Source: Halichondria panicea (lineage: Eukaryota; Porifera; Demospongiae; Suberitida; Halichondriidae). From it: a stretch of DNA of 64,000 bases. The notes below the pieces were generated by a model, which was not told the DNA's origin, made no database searches, and was given only the letters and a program-made list of their open reading frames with translations. The stretch is from NCBI RefSeq assembly GCF_963675165.1, contig NC_087383.1:969399-1033398 (forward strand), read 5' to 3'. Below, in pieces: positions 11,637 through 25,296 of this stretch (positions within the stretch are counted from its first letter, which is position 1; the number at the start of each line of letters is the position of its first letter). A program made the translations under genes and the position numbers.

Positions 11637-13209
11637 TTCTTTAGTTCAATACTTGGGGGCCGGTAATAGTAAAGTCTTTCTTCAACTATTATCCAAAATT
11701 GATCATGAAAATACCGCCAAATTGGCAGGTTGTTATTTTGAGCATGCGCCCTTGTTTTGTCCATAATGTGTGGGCGTTTTGACATCATACGTCATGAACA
11801 GGAATGTACAACGTCATATACTTGTTAATGGGGATGAATATCATTGTGTGGTATCTTTGCACTTCCTGATTAACCAATTATGAATATTTGTGATTCTTTT
11901 GATCTCTAGACTCTAGCCTAGCTGGACGGTTTCAAGTCTGAGTGTCGTTTCTAGTGGAAGTTAGCTTCCTTTTTGTGCTAGAGAAAGAGTTCTCGGAGTC
12001 TTTATTGCTGCGGAATAAGCCCAGCTACTTGTGCAAGATACAGACTACTCTAAATGTATGCACTGCAGACCTGTGCAAAGTACAAGCCCTATGAGAGAGA
12101 CGGTCAGCAATTGAGAGAAGATATAAGTATCATCAACAGAACGTAGTTGTGCAGTGACTAGTCCACCTCAGGAGGGTCAACACTCAATTTGTTGGACTAA
12201 AGTTTACAGGTTACGGACAAATCCACACACGTACGTACGTCATTGCATTTGGGGAGATCAAACAGCAAGTGAATAATGTGTTTCATAGTATTCTCATCTG
12301 ATGGTATAAAGAACAGTCAAGAAGCTCATAGAAATGTGAGTGTGTAATATAATTATAGTGATAGCAAATATGCACTAATAAGTGATTTTTTGTAGCACAC
12401 TTTGATGCAAATGTCATTTTTACTGTCTCCTTTACAACACATTCCTTGGGTTAATTAGTGGACCACATTCCATTGTTGCACTATGGCAACAAAGTTGTCT
12501 GGGGGTGACGTCGTTGGAATGCATGTAACCTTCCTTTTTTGGCATTGTGTTTAGACATGGGATGTCAATATTAAATGACAGCCACATCTGTTTGATAAAT
12601 GAATCATGTGTTCTCCCACAGATTATGTGCAAGACCACCCCATGTTGCAACCATTTAGAACAAATAGGTAATTTGTGCGTGGAAATAAATATTTTAGTCA
12701 CATATAATAGATAATTTCTTTGATGTCCTTTTGTGTGTAATAGACTTACAGCTGTAGATGCCTTTATGAGTGTGTGTGTTTTCATGCCATCACTTTGTAC
12801 ACTTTGTACGCTTTTAGTTAACTCAGTCAACATTTATTCAAAATGTTAGCACATTATACTGTACAATGTAATACTTGCTACCTTACAATTGATGCTAATT
12901 GAACTGTTAACTTATCCCAACTCCATCAAGCCTATATTCCTGAGTGTTAGGTCGTTTTCGCCCATGGAGTGAAAATTCATAACAGCTAAACACCTGCAAA
13001 CAGGTTTACAGCTAACCAAAATTCACATACTTGCTGGGTTTCTGTGTGCACTGTACTTATATGTGGTTAGTAGACATATGAAGCTTTGAGCTTTGAGCTT
13101 TGATACCAGATTCCCAACCATGCACGTAGATCTGATAAAAACTGCATCAATACTTGTTGTGCAATTGAGGTTTAGTTTAGCTCTTTCAACATATTCATCT
13201 TTATTACAG
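11637..13209. other. Intergenic region, CHAF1A / ZNF608-609-like gene
   Basis: This should contain the CHAF1A promoter and the 5' exons of the next plus-strand gene. One open stretch at 12055-12150 begins with ATG (MYALQTCAKYKPYERDG) and reaches a possible donor near 12150, but its phase does not fit the candidate exon at 13210, so I do not call it. No tRNA-like structure was noticed. Confidence 0.4.
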
Positions 13210-13289
13210 TTTATCAAGGGAAATCCAAGGCTCTCCCGAACACAAAAACACAGCCAAACGTTTTCACAACTGAAAGATGCTATCTAAAG
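13210..13289 (+). CDS. Candidate upstream exon of the ZNF608/609-like gene
   Basis: An 80 bp segment bounded by TTATTACAG and AAAG|GTATGC is open in one frame (YQGKSKALPNTKTQPNVF, then TTERCYLK). It ends in phase 0, which fits the phase-0 acceptor at 14718. The incoming phase is 1 and no matching earlier exon was identified, so the gene start is unresolved. Confidence 0.35.
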
Positions 13290-14717
13290 GTATGCCCTCT
13301 CATATAATACCTGCTGTGTATTTCAATATTAAGTATTTGCTATGTAAACCCATCTGCTTTAGAATAACATTTTGTGTGCATTGGAAATGTTATCCTATAT
13401 GCTGTGATCAGTTATTTTTGAATGTAAATTCTACTGTATATTGCATCAATAAACACTGAGTGTGTAAAATACACGGTTATGTTGTTTCAACCTACTGAAA
13501 AAAGACATTCATTAGAACCTCATCCTATAGAAGGAAATTGGTGGTTGAGTGTACATTGTAGTTACATCAACTGTGTGTGTGATTTCCCTTACATATGGGT
13601 TGGGTGGGTGTAAGTTGTGTTTGTTTCTGTGTCAACATTAGTGTTAGAGGTGGAGGAGAGATGCCACTATGGCGACCACTAGTTGCTATGCTTAGTGCTT
13701 GCCAAATGGCGTATTCATGCGTGAAGACCTGCCCTTGAAATTAAATCGTTGTGATTGTCACTGATCACGCATCATTACTTCACTATGCCTAATAAACCAT
13801 TGTTATGCCTATGGGTATACTGAAGTCACAGTCAAACATGTATCTCGATGTGCATATGTACGTATCTGAGGCATTCAGCGTGTTGTTCTAGCTGTAATCT
13901 TAAGTCTGCGATTGTATGTTTAAGCAATGCACTTTAAAGAAACTTACCTGTGCCAAATAGGCTGCATGACCTTTTTAATGGATTCCAGAAGCCATACGGA
14001 TCCAGCCTGCTGTCACCAGTTTGCGTGTGCACCCAGATTTTTGTTTGGGTTCTAACTTAATTCCTTTGTGTGTCAAGGCTATTGCATTATGTGGTCTAGT
14101 AAGTAAGTAAGTCTCCTTAGCCTACTACGGGGAGTACAATACTGAACTGAGTAACACTCTACCATGCAGCCTATAGCTTTCCCAACAATTGCTGCCATAA
14201 CCACCACAACTATATCACATGTTCCCAGTGAACAATCCGCTAAGCACAATTTGTAGCTGATGTAAGAATGCTCTTTATGTCTTTCTACAATGGGCTTACT
14301 CACTCTAGATACCAATTTGGTCAAGTGTGTGTTGATTGTGGTTGCATAAGGGCCATGCTGACTATCTATACATAGTGACTTTCAGAGAATTCCATATTAG
14401 TGGGGTTTCTGACCCCTAGCTGCTTTCTCAGCTGTGAGGTGATTTCCTGTACAGCACTGAGCAATTGAATAAGAGTCACCTAGCTAGCACAATTAGTAAG
14501 ACTTCAGTGGAAATTGAGTATGGCATTTCCACCAACCTTGAACCCCCACCCAGGTGTCCCCCCCCCAGCACACTATCAAATCTCACATACGAATACTTCC
14601 CTTAGTGTGTTTCTAAACTTTCAAGGGATACTGTATATATTCATTGTTTGTTATATGAATGTATGCAGTACTACTGTGTGTGTGTGTGGGGTAATCAGAT
14701 ACTTCTTATTTTTGTAG

Positions 14718-17700
14718 GAATGTGCTGATGTCAACATCCCTATCAGTGTGATAATTGACCATAACACAACCACAAGCAAGTCTGTCATTGTCCCCAACAA
14801 ATACCCACAAGGACAGAACACAGCCAAGCACCCAACAACGGCAATGTCTTGGCTTGGTGTTATGCCCCAGGGTAGACAGGCCAAAGGTGGATCAAAGTCA
14901 AGCACCTCATCATCATCTTCTTCACAGCGTTCTGGCGGTGGTGGTGGTGGCTCTAGTAATCGGCATGGCAATACAGGAAGCTCGGGTGATCGAGGGAGAA
15001 ACAATCGACGTAGTTTGAGCGGTAGCTCTGACAGCAGCGAGGATGATAAAGACGATGATGACAAGAGAAGACGTCCGTATCGCCGCAAGAATAAAGAGCC
15101 AAAGTCCAAACAAGGATTCTCTGATGATGATGACGATGACGAAGCTACAGACAGTGCAGACGAGGGGAGGAGTCACAACACACCCAATAACATGGCGCTA
15201 GATTTCAGTCCACATTCCCGGAAAAATGCGGCAAGTGAGGCTAAAAGAAGAGGTGAAAGCAAAGATCGATTCCGACCGTCGGATCTATCTAGTGGTGGCT
15301 TGTCGAAACCTCGCAGTAGTAGCAATGGTTCTAGTTCCTCCACAATTTCTGTCGAGTCTATTAAGGAGGCGAATCGTATTGAGACAGGTGCTCATGTGCC
15401 CCCCAGCCCAGTCAATATGGCCGTCGGATACGGGATACCATCATCGGCTGCCCCTCTGGTATTGGAGTCAAACCAGACGACTGACAAGTCTCCCACAGAA
15501 TCAGGAAAAGAGTTGAGCACTCCTACTATGGATTCACCCAGACCACTGACTCTAAAGGGAGCCAACTCTCCAGGGACTCCACACCCGATGTCACCTGAGA
15601 TACCACCCACTTTTACAGCTGAGGTGAATTACTATGACATCATGTATATGTATGGGTTCGTCAGTTGTTATTCATTAGGTGCTGTTAATGGTATTCATTA
15701 GTGGTTGTCTCTCCCACACTTGACTAGCTTGACTGGTTACGCTTTTCCTTTGGGTGACTTAATTTAGCTGATTATTCATAGTCATAACTCACACCACCAT
15801 GTCACATGTGGGCAGCTAGTTCACTCGGCCGTGAATAATCTTACCTGTGAATACCATTGTCCTGTTACATGCTCCACCGTGTTGCCAACAAACACTACCT
15901 TTAGTGAGAGCATAATAACATTTTATTCATAAGTTTGTCTAACTTGTATTTAAATCCATCAGTGGAGATGTGTAGTCCATGTTTATCCTTATCCTAACAA
16001 TCCTAACAATTCCCTACAATAACATGCAAAGCATGCAGTCACCTCAACCTTTTTAATCTTCTGAGAAATCAGTTTACTGAAACCTGATCCCCATTTTGTA
16101 AGGTTTTGTTTTACCCCCCTTTGCTGTTAAGAGGCCGTATAGTTCCCATGTGTGGTGAAACTACCTTCCTTATCGTGCAGAAATCAGCAAGTAGTACAAA
16201 GGTGACTGCTGTACCTCTACAAGGGTCAGTAACACAGCAACCAACCTCACTTCCTACTGGGGGAGGATTTGGCACACTACCATTCGAGACCACGTGGGGA
16301 TGGCAACCACCCGTCTATAGGTGATTACACAATTTATATTTTGCATAATTATATTGATTTGCTAACCTGTCTTCTAGTACGTGCTACGACATTTGTGTTG
16401 CAATGTACATAGCCATTTGGGTATACGTGTACATGCAATAAATGTATTATTAGAGTGTCGACCAACCAACCCCCACTCACTCACACACACACAGTCCATT
16501 TGCATTGCCTGGTAGCAGTCACCCTGGTAGTGTGGCAACCACTCCAGCGCCTACCTCGGACAGCTCGGGAGGGTTTCTCCGGCCAGGCACGACTGCCCTT
16601 CTCCAAGCTACAGTATGCCAGGAATCTGAAGGTATGCTGTAATGTAATTCTAATCTCTATAATGCTGTTTTAGAGATTCTGATAGCATTGATAATAATTA
16701 TTGACCTTTGTTGAAACTATTTTGCGTAGTTGCGATTGCATACGTCTGATTGAAGCTATTTTGCGTAGTTCTAATGGCATGCTTCTGCTCCATGTATCTG
16801 TGCGTGGTTTCACTGCACGGCCATTACTGTTGTCAAGGAAAGCAATTCCCACTTGTTGGGTCTATGATCAGAATGTGTGTGGTGTGTCAACAAACATGAA
16901 CTACATGTAGTCACATTTTTGCTCTTTAGTGAAATTGCTTGAGGGCTAGACTGTAATATGATGTAACACTCTGAGTGCTTAACCTTTTCACCTTTATTGT
17001 GTCTATACTACGATTGAGTATCAGGATGTATTAAGTCCTTAATGCGACTAGCCCAAGCTGTAACCAACCTCACCACACTATTTGGGAGAGAGAATGTGCT
17101 CGAATTACTTGTATAGATCTGTTGCTTTCACAGTACCATTTATCAGTTGCACTGTTAATGTCTGTACCAACAGTAAGAGTTACAGTAGTGGAACCTAGCT
17201 CTGAATAAGGGACACTGTATATTCTCTATAATTATGAATTACAGTGCTTCTGTCTTTATCTCCAAATATAGGGCAAACTCTCCACAATGGACGAATCAAT
17301 CTATATTGCCCCAGTTTTAATGTTATTGAGCTAGGTTCACTTGGGATATGGTACTGTATTAAGATATGGCACAGTGTTAAGTTATCCTGGTGTATGTGTG
17401 TGTGTCATTCTACCCAGATCAAAGCAAGTGCGTGTTAATTGAGACTGGCTATCAGTATCTAGTACTCTCTGTAGTTAGAGGGCACATCCTTTAAGAGTCT
17501 ATAATGTCGAAATTAGATTACTGCCTCAAATGTATTTTTTGGCTGTCTGCTTACTACACCTTATTTGTGCGGTTCCTTTGTAACGCCACATTCTTATGTA
17601 ATAAGCATGTCTGTCTCCATAGCAACGGGTGGTGATTATGGCTTCAGCTTATAGTGCCTGAGCCCTGACTGCTCCATGGCTTCTATTTTTATTTAAGAAA

Positions 17701-20700
17701 GGCTTCTTTGGCTTTTATTGTGTACAGTGCCTAATTAGATCTGGTGTACACTGAGGGAGTCTTGTATTTCAACAAGCCCACTGTTGGCAGGAAGCCATAC
17801 TCCAGGTGGTGTGTGGGCTGTGTTTTGTGTGCCATATGATGTAGTCTAAGAGTACAGTTTACATCTAATATGATGTCGTTAGTTGTCCAGGGCGACCAAT
17901 TACTTAATTGAGACTGGGAGGGTTTCAGGGTCCTATCATGTCTGCGTTCCTATCATGTCTGCCAACTTTGCTTTATATACGGTATCCATAATATAATATA
18001 TATAGCCCAATTAAGCATGCAGGCTTCTGTTATTTTTTTTTTTTTAATGCAAAAATCGTGTTGTATCTTGTAAATTCCATGTCTACTCCCATATGACTTA
18101 CAAGCTGTTTATTGTTGTGTCACTAAATGTAAGCTTTGATAGATAATTAATTTTTAATGTACTGTTAGTCGATCCTAGATGCATGGGTTCAGTTCAGGTT
18201 TGGCTGGCAGTGAATTCCATTGTAATTAGCTCTGGTGTCTGTGTTATGGTGTTAATCTAGTTATCTGTGTATCACATGTACAGATCTTGTTTCATTGTCA
18301 TGTACACTGCATGATAGCCCTTGAAGTGGTGTAGTTGTCATTAGTTACGTATTATAGTACCCACAAGCACTCCCCTTATAAGGTATGAACTATAAAAAGA
18401 CGCATTAACGTGCCAGGCACTAGTGAATACAAAATATGTATAATAATAAATTATGTACTAGCTTCTGTCAACTGAAGCCTGGGACTGTAACCAATAACAT
18501 CTGGTGCATTCTCAGTGGGAGCTATAGAGTTATGTAATGTAACTGATTGTTTGGNNNNNNNNNNNNNNNNNNNNNNNNNNNNNNNNNNNNNNNNNNNNNN
18601 NNNNNNNNNNNNNNNNNNNNNNNNNNNNNNNNNNNNNNNNNNNNNNNNNNNNNNNNNNNNNNNNNNNNNNNNNNNNNNNNNNNNNNNNNNNNNNNNNNNN
18701 NNNNNNNNNNNNNNNNNNNNNNNNNNNNNNNNNNNNNNNNNNNNNNNNNNNNNNTTTTTGTATCTGATGAGTTTCTCATGTTTCTGCTGTCACTGTCTGT
18801 CAGCTATTATACAAACACTTGTCTGGTTCACCACAATTATTATGTACACATGACATACCTGCAGGAGTACTGATTGTCACAGTTCGTTGGAGAAACAGGA
18901 ATTTCTCTGGCTCATTGATTGATATTGGTCACCATGATTGGGCCCCACCCAAGTAAGCGTCTCTCCCACTGTATTTATAGTTACATAATTTTCCAGGCTT
19001 GTGTTACTTAAACTTGTATATATAATGATGAAACCAAGGTTACAGTAACTTGTTGGAATTATAGGTATTTTGTACCTGATGCCCCCAGGCGGGAAAGTGC
19101 TTGTTGTTTTTGTAAAACATGTGTTAGCTAAAAGCTTTGGCACAGGAAGTGCAGGAACTGTGATGTTTGCATTTAGTAGGTGGCGTTATCATAGCATCAG
19201 TAAGTGCATTCCCATTGACTTTTACGTCTTCTGCATGTGTAGCTATTGTGATACTTCCTTATTAGCTGCATAAAGAGATCATAGGTTGACATTACACACA
19301 TGTTCGTTTCCACGTACGCCCACAGGTTGTCTTGTCCGTATGGTGATGTGCAAATCAAGGACCTCTATAAACAGAAGGACTCTGAGAATCAATCTGCTCA
19401 TGTCGACGTGCTCGAAGTCTCGAAAGATACAAACACTATACGGTCAAGAAACGAGCCAGAAATTGTGCTAACTGACTCACCAAAACGAGGGCCTATTCAC
19501 GGGAATAAGAGTGCTCTAATGAACAGTACCTTCCACCCACCCCCCATCCCCATGGAGACTGAATCGATAACCGTCATGGCCTCCTCTGACCCCTCTGAAG
19601 TGGGGCAAGCAAACTTGCGCACTCTACTAAAACCAGACACTAAGTTACCGTACTCTGATATCAGCGATGGTAGTGATACTGAGAACAACGCAACAAGGCA
19701 AGCGAAACAGATGGCTAAAGATTCAAAAGGGGCTTCAGAATCTCATCCCATAATGCCCAGTATGAATGGCTTCTATCCGTACAAGAATAAAACGAGTAGC
19801 AAGGGGAAAGAATCACTTAGCAACATATCTGCCCGTCTCCCTTCATTCGGTGATGTGGGACGACCAAAAGGTTCGAAAAAGAACGAGAAAAAACCGATTC
19901 AAACCGATGAGTATATCCCCGATTCTCAGCCCTCAAGTCCAAGAACTGGTAAACAATCATCGAATCCTGCTGATGAAGTACGCAGCAAGTTACTGAGCAC
20001 ATACCCTGGCTCAAGCACGTCGGCTATTCCAGTGAGCATGCCCGAACAAGACCAACGACATACTCGAGTGGGAATGGCTATGTACAGTAATGCCGTGTCA
20101 AAGATGCCTAAGGGAGGTCACGACGAAAGTTCCCATTCTGCCCTACACACGCTCTCAGCTGTGGCTGCCTCGCTACTTCCCAATGACAAACCGGCCAAGC
20201 ATCCAAAGATGACAATGCTCACGCAAGACGATTTCAACAAACCCGAAACCCGTGTTAAGAGATCTGTCTCGCCACGTCCCAGTTCTCTAGTCCCTAAAAC
20301 TGGCAATCGTCGATCACCAAGTCCTGCTCGATACTCGAAACAGATTCTCGAGCAACAGGCAGCCACTCTTCCCTCGTTTGATACTGCCCCCGGTAAGAGA
20401 TCCAGTGATGGTGGTCTAGCAGCTTCGCCTCCTGTCATTGTGAAATCAGGCAGTAACATTTGCGAGTGGGGGCCAGTGGAAGCATTGCGAGATGAAGACG
20501 GCCACGATAGTGACAGCTCTGGCTCTGGCTCGATCCTTCATGCAAAACCCCATAGGAATAAACATGGCGTCCAGAATTTGCTGGGAGACATCAAGACTGA
20601 CAAGCCCTCAAGGGAGGACACTGGGGTAAGTTTAAGCATTACGTAATTAATTATTATGGCTATTGTTACGTGTATGGTGTTGTTTGTACATGTACAGTAT

Positions 20701-21031
20701 ATAAACCACTCGCCACTCCTTTTGCGAGATAGCTAGCTTTGTGTGCCTATGCATATAGCTTGGTTTGGTTTCGTAAAGATTGTGTGTGCATGTATCAATA
20801 GCATTGGTGGTATCTAAGTGCATATTAACATTGGGTGTACTAATTAACTTAAGTGCCGAAACTCATATCCAATTTCAGTGGGTTTGTGCTCAGACGAAAT
20901 ATCATCTTTCTTCCTTTAAGCTTTCAGAAACCATTGTAGCACAATTTATGGTTGTTCAAATATGCTACAGCAATAACCCGCAATTTCACGTACAATGCTG
21001 TACACTTGTGGATTCCCTTATCATTTGACCA

Positions 21032-21097
<66 letters not shown>

Positions 21098-23324
21098 TGC
21101 CATACAGCCACAAACACCTGCCCTTGCTCCGATACCGTCAGACAAGTTCAGTCTTAAGAACATTCAGCCGATATCCCCCGGTGTCGATGGTCCCCATCCC
21201 TCTTCTGGCCATCCCATACACCCACACAAACCAGCTGTCAAAAAAGGGCCCCCACCAACAGACGGGCACGTCAACTCCCGTCTCAATATCGAAAGCAAGA
21301 AAGCCGCGAGAGATAATAGCAACAATTCCATTCAAGTTCCAACTGTTGGAGAAGTGGTAAAGAAAGTGTCTGGAAATCAACAACAATTTACAGTTACAAG
21401 TGGACAAGCTGTTATTCCAATGCCAGGCAAAGCAAATACCATACCAGCACAAACCTATGTGAAACTCGAAAACCACGAGCATGACAAGGAACATCACAAG
21501 CATCTAAGGCAGCAGCAAGAGATTCACATGTTTTCTCCGTACAATGCTCATCATCATCACCGTGGCCACCAAACACATGAGGCTGTTATCCATGTACCGG
21601 ACGACAGAGGTAGTCCCAGTAAAGACGATAGCAAGCAAACACCCGATACTCACCGAGGTAGGAAGCGAATGGCACCAATGCCACCAGATATGCCCTATGT
21701 AGTGGCTAAAAGACACGAACGTGATGATGGTAGTAGAACTCAGAATATACCCAAGCAATTTTCTGAATCGATTAAAGGGGAAAACATGGAGATATCGCCG
21801 GAATTCGAGGCCATATACGATCCTAATCTGCCAATGAGTATGGAATATCAGCTGATTGCTTTTAAAAACCAAAAGAAGATGCAAGACGAGCATCAACAAC
21901 AGATTGATTCGAAATCCAAGAGGGATCAAATGTTCCACCAGAGCATGCAGCAAGACAGGAAAAGCCCCCATTCTCGTCGACAGAAATCTAATGAACACCA
22001 TAACTCTATCTACCATGAGGGCAAGCTATCGAGACAATCTAGTGGGGAGGGTGGCCATCGTTTTTCTTTAACCAACATTGCCTCAGGGAGTGCCCAAGGA
22101 CATGGAAAACCACAGCAACATCAAAACGGCCCCTCTGTGATTGCACATTCGATAATTAAGTCAGAGCCGACTGATGAGATTCGATACTTGAACAAAATAG
22201 GAGAGAACGGAAAGGTTGTCACTCCAGTTGTGTGCGCATCACCTGGTATACAGGGACAACAAGCAGCCCCCATGAGAAGACAGAATGCCGTTGTAAGACG
22301 TCCTGCACCGAGGAAGACTGAAGAATCGTCCTGGCAGCAGCAGCAACAGCAGCAGCAACAGCACGGATTCAGACATGTGGTAACGTCAACTGCCCACCCT
22401 CACACACCTGCTATCATCAACTATGCAGCACCCGGAGGAGTAGTATGGAACATGGGGAACCCTCAAGTTCAAGTAGAAAGGGAAAATCCCAAACCCAAGC
22501 ACGAGGCCTCAGAGGGGCAACGAAATAACGAATCGAGCAAAAAAGGGGCTTCTGGACAAAGTAGTGATTGGCCAAGATCTAATTCCTCGTTTACTCCTGT
22601 GACTACTCACCCTGGAAACAGACCACCCACCTCCTCGCCATCACACCCTCACACCTCACACCCACACCATCACCAACCCCACCGTGAGCACATGGCGAAC
22701 AATCGCGGGGAACGAGGAGAGAGAGACCGTGAAAGAAGAGGCGAGCAAAGACACAATTTTCCAGCGCATCAAGAACACGAGAGAAGAGAGCCTGCTGAAC
22801 GAGATAATTCCGCCCATCTTCAATCAACGCAACATCCTCGACAAAACTCTTCGTCTTCAACTTCGAGTAATCACTCCACCTCTCATCCGTCCACCTCAAG
22901 TGGTGCCTCGAGAAACCAAAACAAGGATGCCAACCAGGCAGCCATTATGGCCCAACAACACCAAATGCTACAGATGCAACAGCTAGCTGCCTTACAGCAA
23001 TTGCAACAACAGCAGCTCTCTCCTAGTGCTCTGGCAACTCTACAAAGAAATTCTGGAGGCATACAGAATGCAGCCATGGTGGAGGAGTACATGAAACACT
23101 TGCAGCAACAGCAGCAACAACAGTACGAGATGCTTCAAAAAGCTGCCCTTATTCAAACACCTACATCTATCAATCCTCAAGAGTTACTCCAGCTTCAGAT
23201 GCAAATGGCGGCTCAAATGGGGATGGGTATCGACCAAAACACTGCAATGGCTCTAATGGTTCAACATCAAGCTGCCCAAGCACAGGCCCAACAACAAGCG
23301 CAGCAACAGGCAGTACAGGTACAT

Positions 23325-23356
<32 letters not shown>

Positions 23357-23815
23357 TCAACAAGTACAAGAAGCACAGGCACAAGCTCAGGCCCAAGCTG
23401 TACAGCAAGCTTTGTTACAGGCTGCAGCTGCTCAGAACTCTGGGATGCCAAGTTTCATGTATCCAGTGGCCGCTGCGGGACAGATACCACAGTTAGGATT
23501 CTACGACCCTAATGCTTTTGGTAAGTAGATATGTATACAGTGTGTAGGCGGGTGTGAGTGTGCGGTTATTGGGTAGTGCAGTGTACCTCTCGACAGTACC
23601 TAATTATGGTGACATGCTGTACATGTACATGTATTATTGTTTTCTTTCCTACAGCTGCAGCTGGAGGAATGCAGATCCCTTCTTTCGCTATTCCCAATGC
23701 CCCTAAAAGGTATGTACCTAACTTACTTACATGATTGTATAAATATCATTTGTCTCAATTTTTCTTTGATGTTTCTAGCGGTAACACTAGATATCGAATA
23801 CAAATGATCAATTAA
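14718..23815 (+). CDS. ZNF608/ZNF609 (Scribbler/Brakeless)-like nuclear protein, 5' incomplete
   Basis: Exons 14718-15623, 16181-16320, 16495-16631, 18865-18952, 19326-20625, 21096-23520, 23655-23709 and 23779-23815 stay in phase and encode about 1,695 residues plus an unknown N-terminus. The key block spans exons 16495, 18865 and 19326: RPGTTALLQATVCQESEG, VLIVTVRWRNRNFSGSL, HDWAPP. It resembles the signature of vertebrate ZNF608/609 and Drosophila Scribbler (PGT...ETEEG, VTWRNK.Y.GTLLD, HDWAPPRF), nuclear transcriptional cofactors. The rest is disordered: Ser/Asp-rich (14960-15150), His-rich, and Q-rich with runs near 22335-22360, 23100-23125 and 23320-23360. I find no C2H2 finger of the vertebrate type. 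A poly(A) signal overlaps the stop (AATAAA, 23814-23819). The gap at 18555-18754 lies in an intron. Confidence 0.62.
18555..18754. other. Assembly gap (200 N)
   Basis: Exactly 200 N, a scaffold placeholder rather than a measured size. It falls in the 2.2 kb intron before the HDWAPP exon of the ZNF608/609-like gene, so a small extra exon could be hidden here, although flanking phases already agree. Confidence 0.98.
21030..21094. repeat. (CA)n microsatellite serving as splice-acceptor tract
   Basis: About 32 CA units run directly into the AG acceptor of exon 21096 of the ZNF608/609-like gene, replacing the usual polypyrimidine tract. Confidence 0.85.
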
Positions 23816-24574
23816 TAAAAGTGCTGTCAGAATGTACCACAAATAATTAACAACTAAGGTCAAATTTTTGCCTGTAATTCGATCTCCTCTCCATTAAAAA
23901 TCTTGCTTACGTAATGAGTATCAAGTTGTGCCCATGGTAACCTAGTACATATGATACCTTTGTGCTGAATGACAGGTGTGGTCAGTTTGTGCATGTCTAT
24001 TCATAATGCCAGCTGCATGAAATACAATGCTTTGTCTACACTTAGCGTTTATATATAGTCATCTGAAATGTGATAGGTTGCGTGAATTGGTCAAAACTCT
24101 GAAATCCGTTTGTAGTTACATGTATTATAACTAAGTACACTGTAAGTTATATAGATATCCATTTCATTGTCTCATGGTCTCTCCCCCCCCCATCCACACA
24201 CTTCACAGAGAGTAAAGTTTCCCCCTCCCTCCTGCCCCTGTGTACTGCCCTTCTCTCAAGAACTGCACTTGTCCAATGGATTCTTTCTGATGTTCTCTAA
24301 AATTTTCATTCTTATACAGATCAGCACACCGTTTACATGCACCCTTAGCTTGTTATGTTCTGTGTTATATTAGTGCACGTAATTATATATCTCTGTGTTG
24401 TTTGTTGTGTTGTGTTGTGTTGTGTTTTTTGCTTTCTTGAAATTCCTTACCCTTAATATTGTTATAATTCGGCTTGGGATATGCTATTTAAAAAGGGTAA
24501 AGGTCGTCTGTAGAGCATGAAGAAACGTTGTTACAACTACCTGTACTTTGACCTCCACTATTAAAAGTTGAAAG
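23816..24574. other. Intergenic region upstream of NDUFA8
   Basis: This 759 bp AT-rich region contains the 3' UTR of the upstream gene and the NDUFA8 promoter. A short TTGTG array lies at 24398-24425. No further ORF is supported. Confidence 0.5.
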
Positions 24575-24934
24575 ATGGCAGCTTCAGTGAAGCCTCAAGA
24601 TCTCGACGTTAAAGAGCTGGAAGTCACGTCAGCCGTGCTTATGGGAGGAGCACATCACTTTGGAAGCTACTGTGAGAAGCAGAATGAAGCTTTCATGGAG
24701 TGTCGACTGGAGCACAAAGATCCAAGGAAATGTCTCCAAGAAGGGAAAGCTGTAACACAATGTGCCATAAACTTTTTTACCAAGATCAAAGGAAGTTGTA
24801 ACGAGGAGTTTACGAAGTACTGGACATGCTTGGAGTATAAGAATCAGACGTTTTCAAAGTGCGAGAAAACCCAGAAAGTGTACGACCAATGTATGCTTGA
24901 GAAGCTGAATATTCAGAAACAGAAACACGAATAA
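24575..24934 (+). CDS. NDUFA8: NADH dehydrogenase (ubiquinone) 1 alpha subcomplex subunit 8
   Basis: Accessory subunit of mitochondrial complex I facing the intermembrane space, imported and oxidised by the MIA40 relay. The single-exon ORF encodes 119 residues. It has four exact CX9C motifs, C33/C43, C53/C63, C75/C85 and C96/C106, and the family signature AHHFGSYC...F.EC..E.KDPRKCL.EGK...C...FF..IK..C...F..YW.C. It lacks a cleavable presequence, as expected for MIA40 substrates. The ATG follows AAAG and no upstream in-frame ATG is close. A poly(A) signal AATAAA is at 25088-25093. Confidence 0.95.
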   Translation: MAASVKPQDLDVKELEVTSAVLMGGAHHFGSYCEKQNEAFMECRLEHKDPRKCLQEGKAVTQCAINFFTKIKGSCNEEFTKYWTCLEYKNQTFSKCEKTQKVYDQCMLEKLNIQKQKHE

Positions 24935-25296
24935 TGTATAATAATATTAATAATTATTATAGTGCATTGTGACTATCCATAGCTAGGTTGATTACATCAT
25001 TGTTATTACGGTAGGTAGACCATAGTTTAGTATACAAATGGTATATAAATTATGGTATTGCAATTTTGGTAAAGATCACTTTTTCTGAATAAAAAATGTT
25101 TTGAGTTATGAACAGTATAATTATGAAGACCACTTTACCACAATGTCATGCACTATCTTGTATGCATGCAAGCAACATGCAAATAATGAAGTGAACGCAT
25201 TAATATTAATTGAACATGAATGTTAGCAAATCGGGGGAAAAACAAATTAAAGCACTATACTACTATACTACATAGTTTCGTTACTTTCACTGATAA

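Noticed and set aside
12432-12833. 133-codon minus-strand ORF between CHAF1A and the ZNF608/609-like gene
   Set aside because: No family motif, low-complexity AT-rich context and no splice partner; likely chance.
18515-18873. ORFs spanning runs of N
   Set aside because: They exist only because N is translated as open sequence.
21504-22016. 170-codon minus-strand ORF
   Set aside because: Shadow of the long Q/H-rich plus-strand exon; the composition mirrors CAA/CAC-rich sequence.
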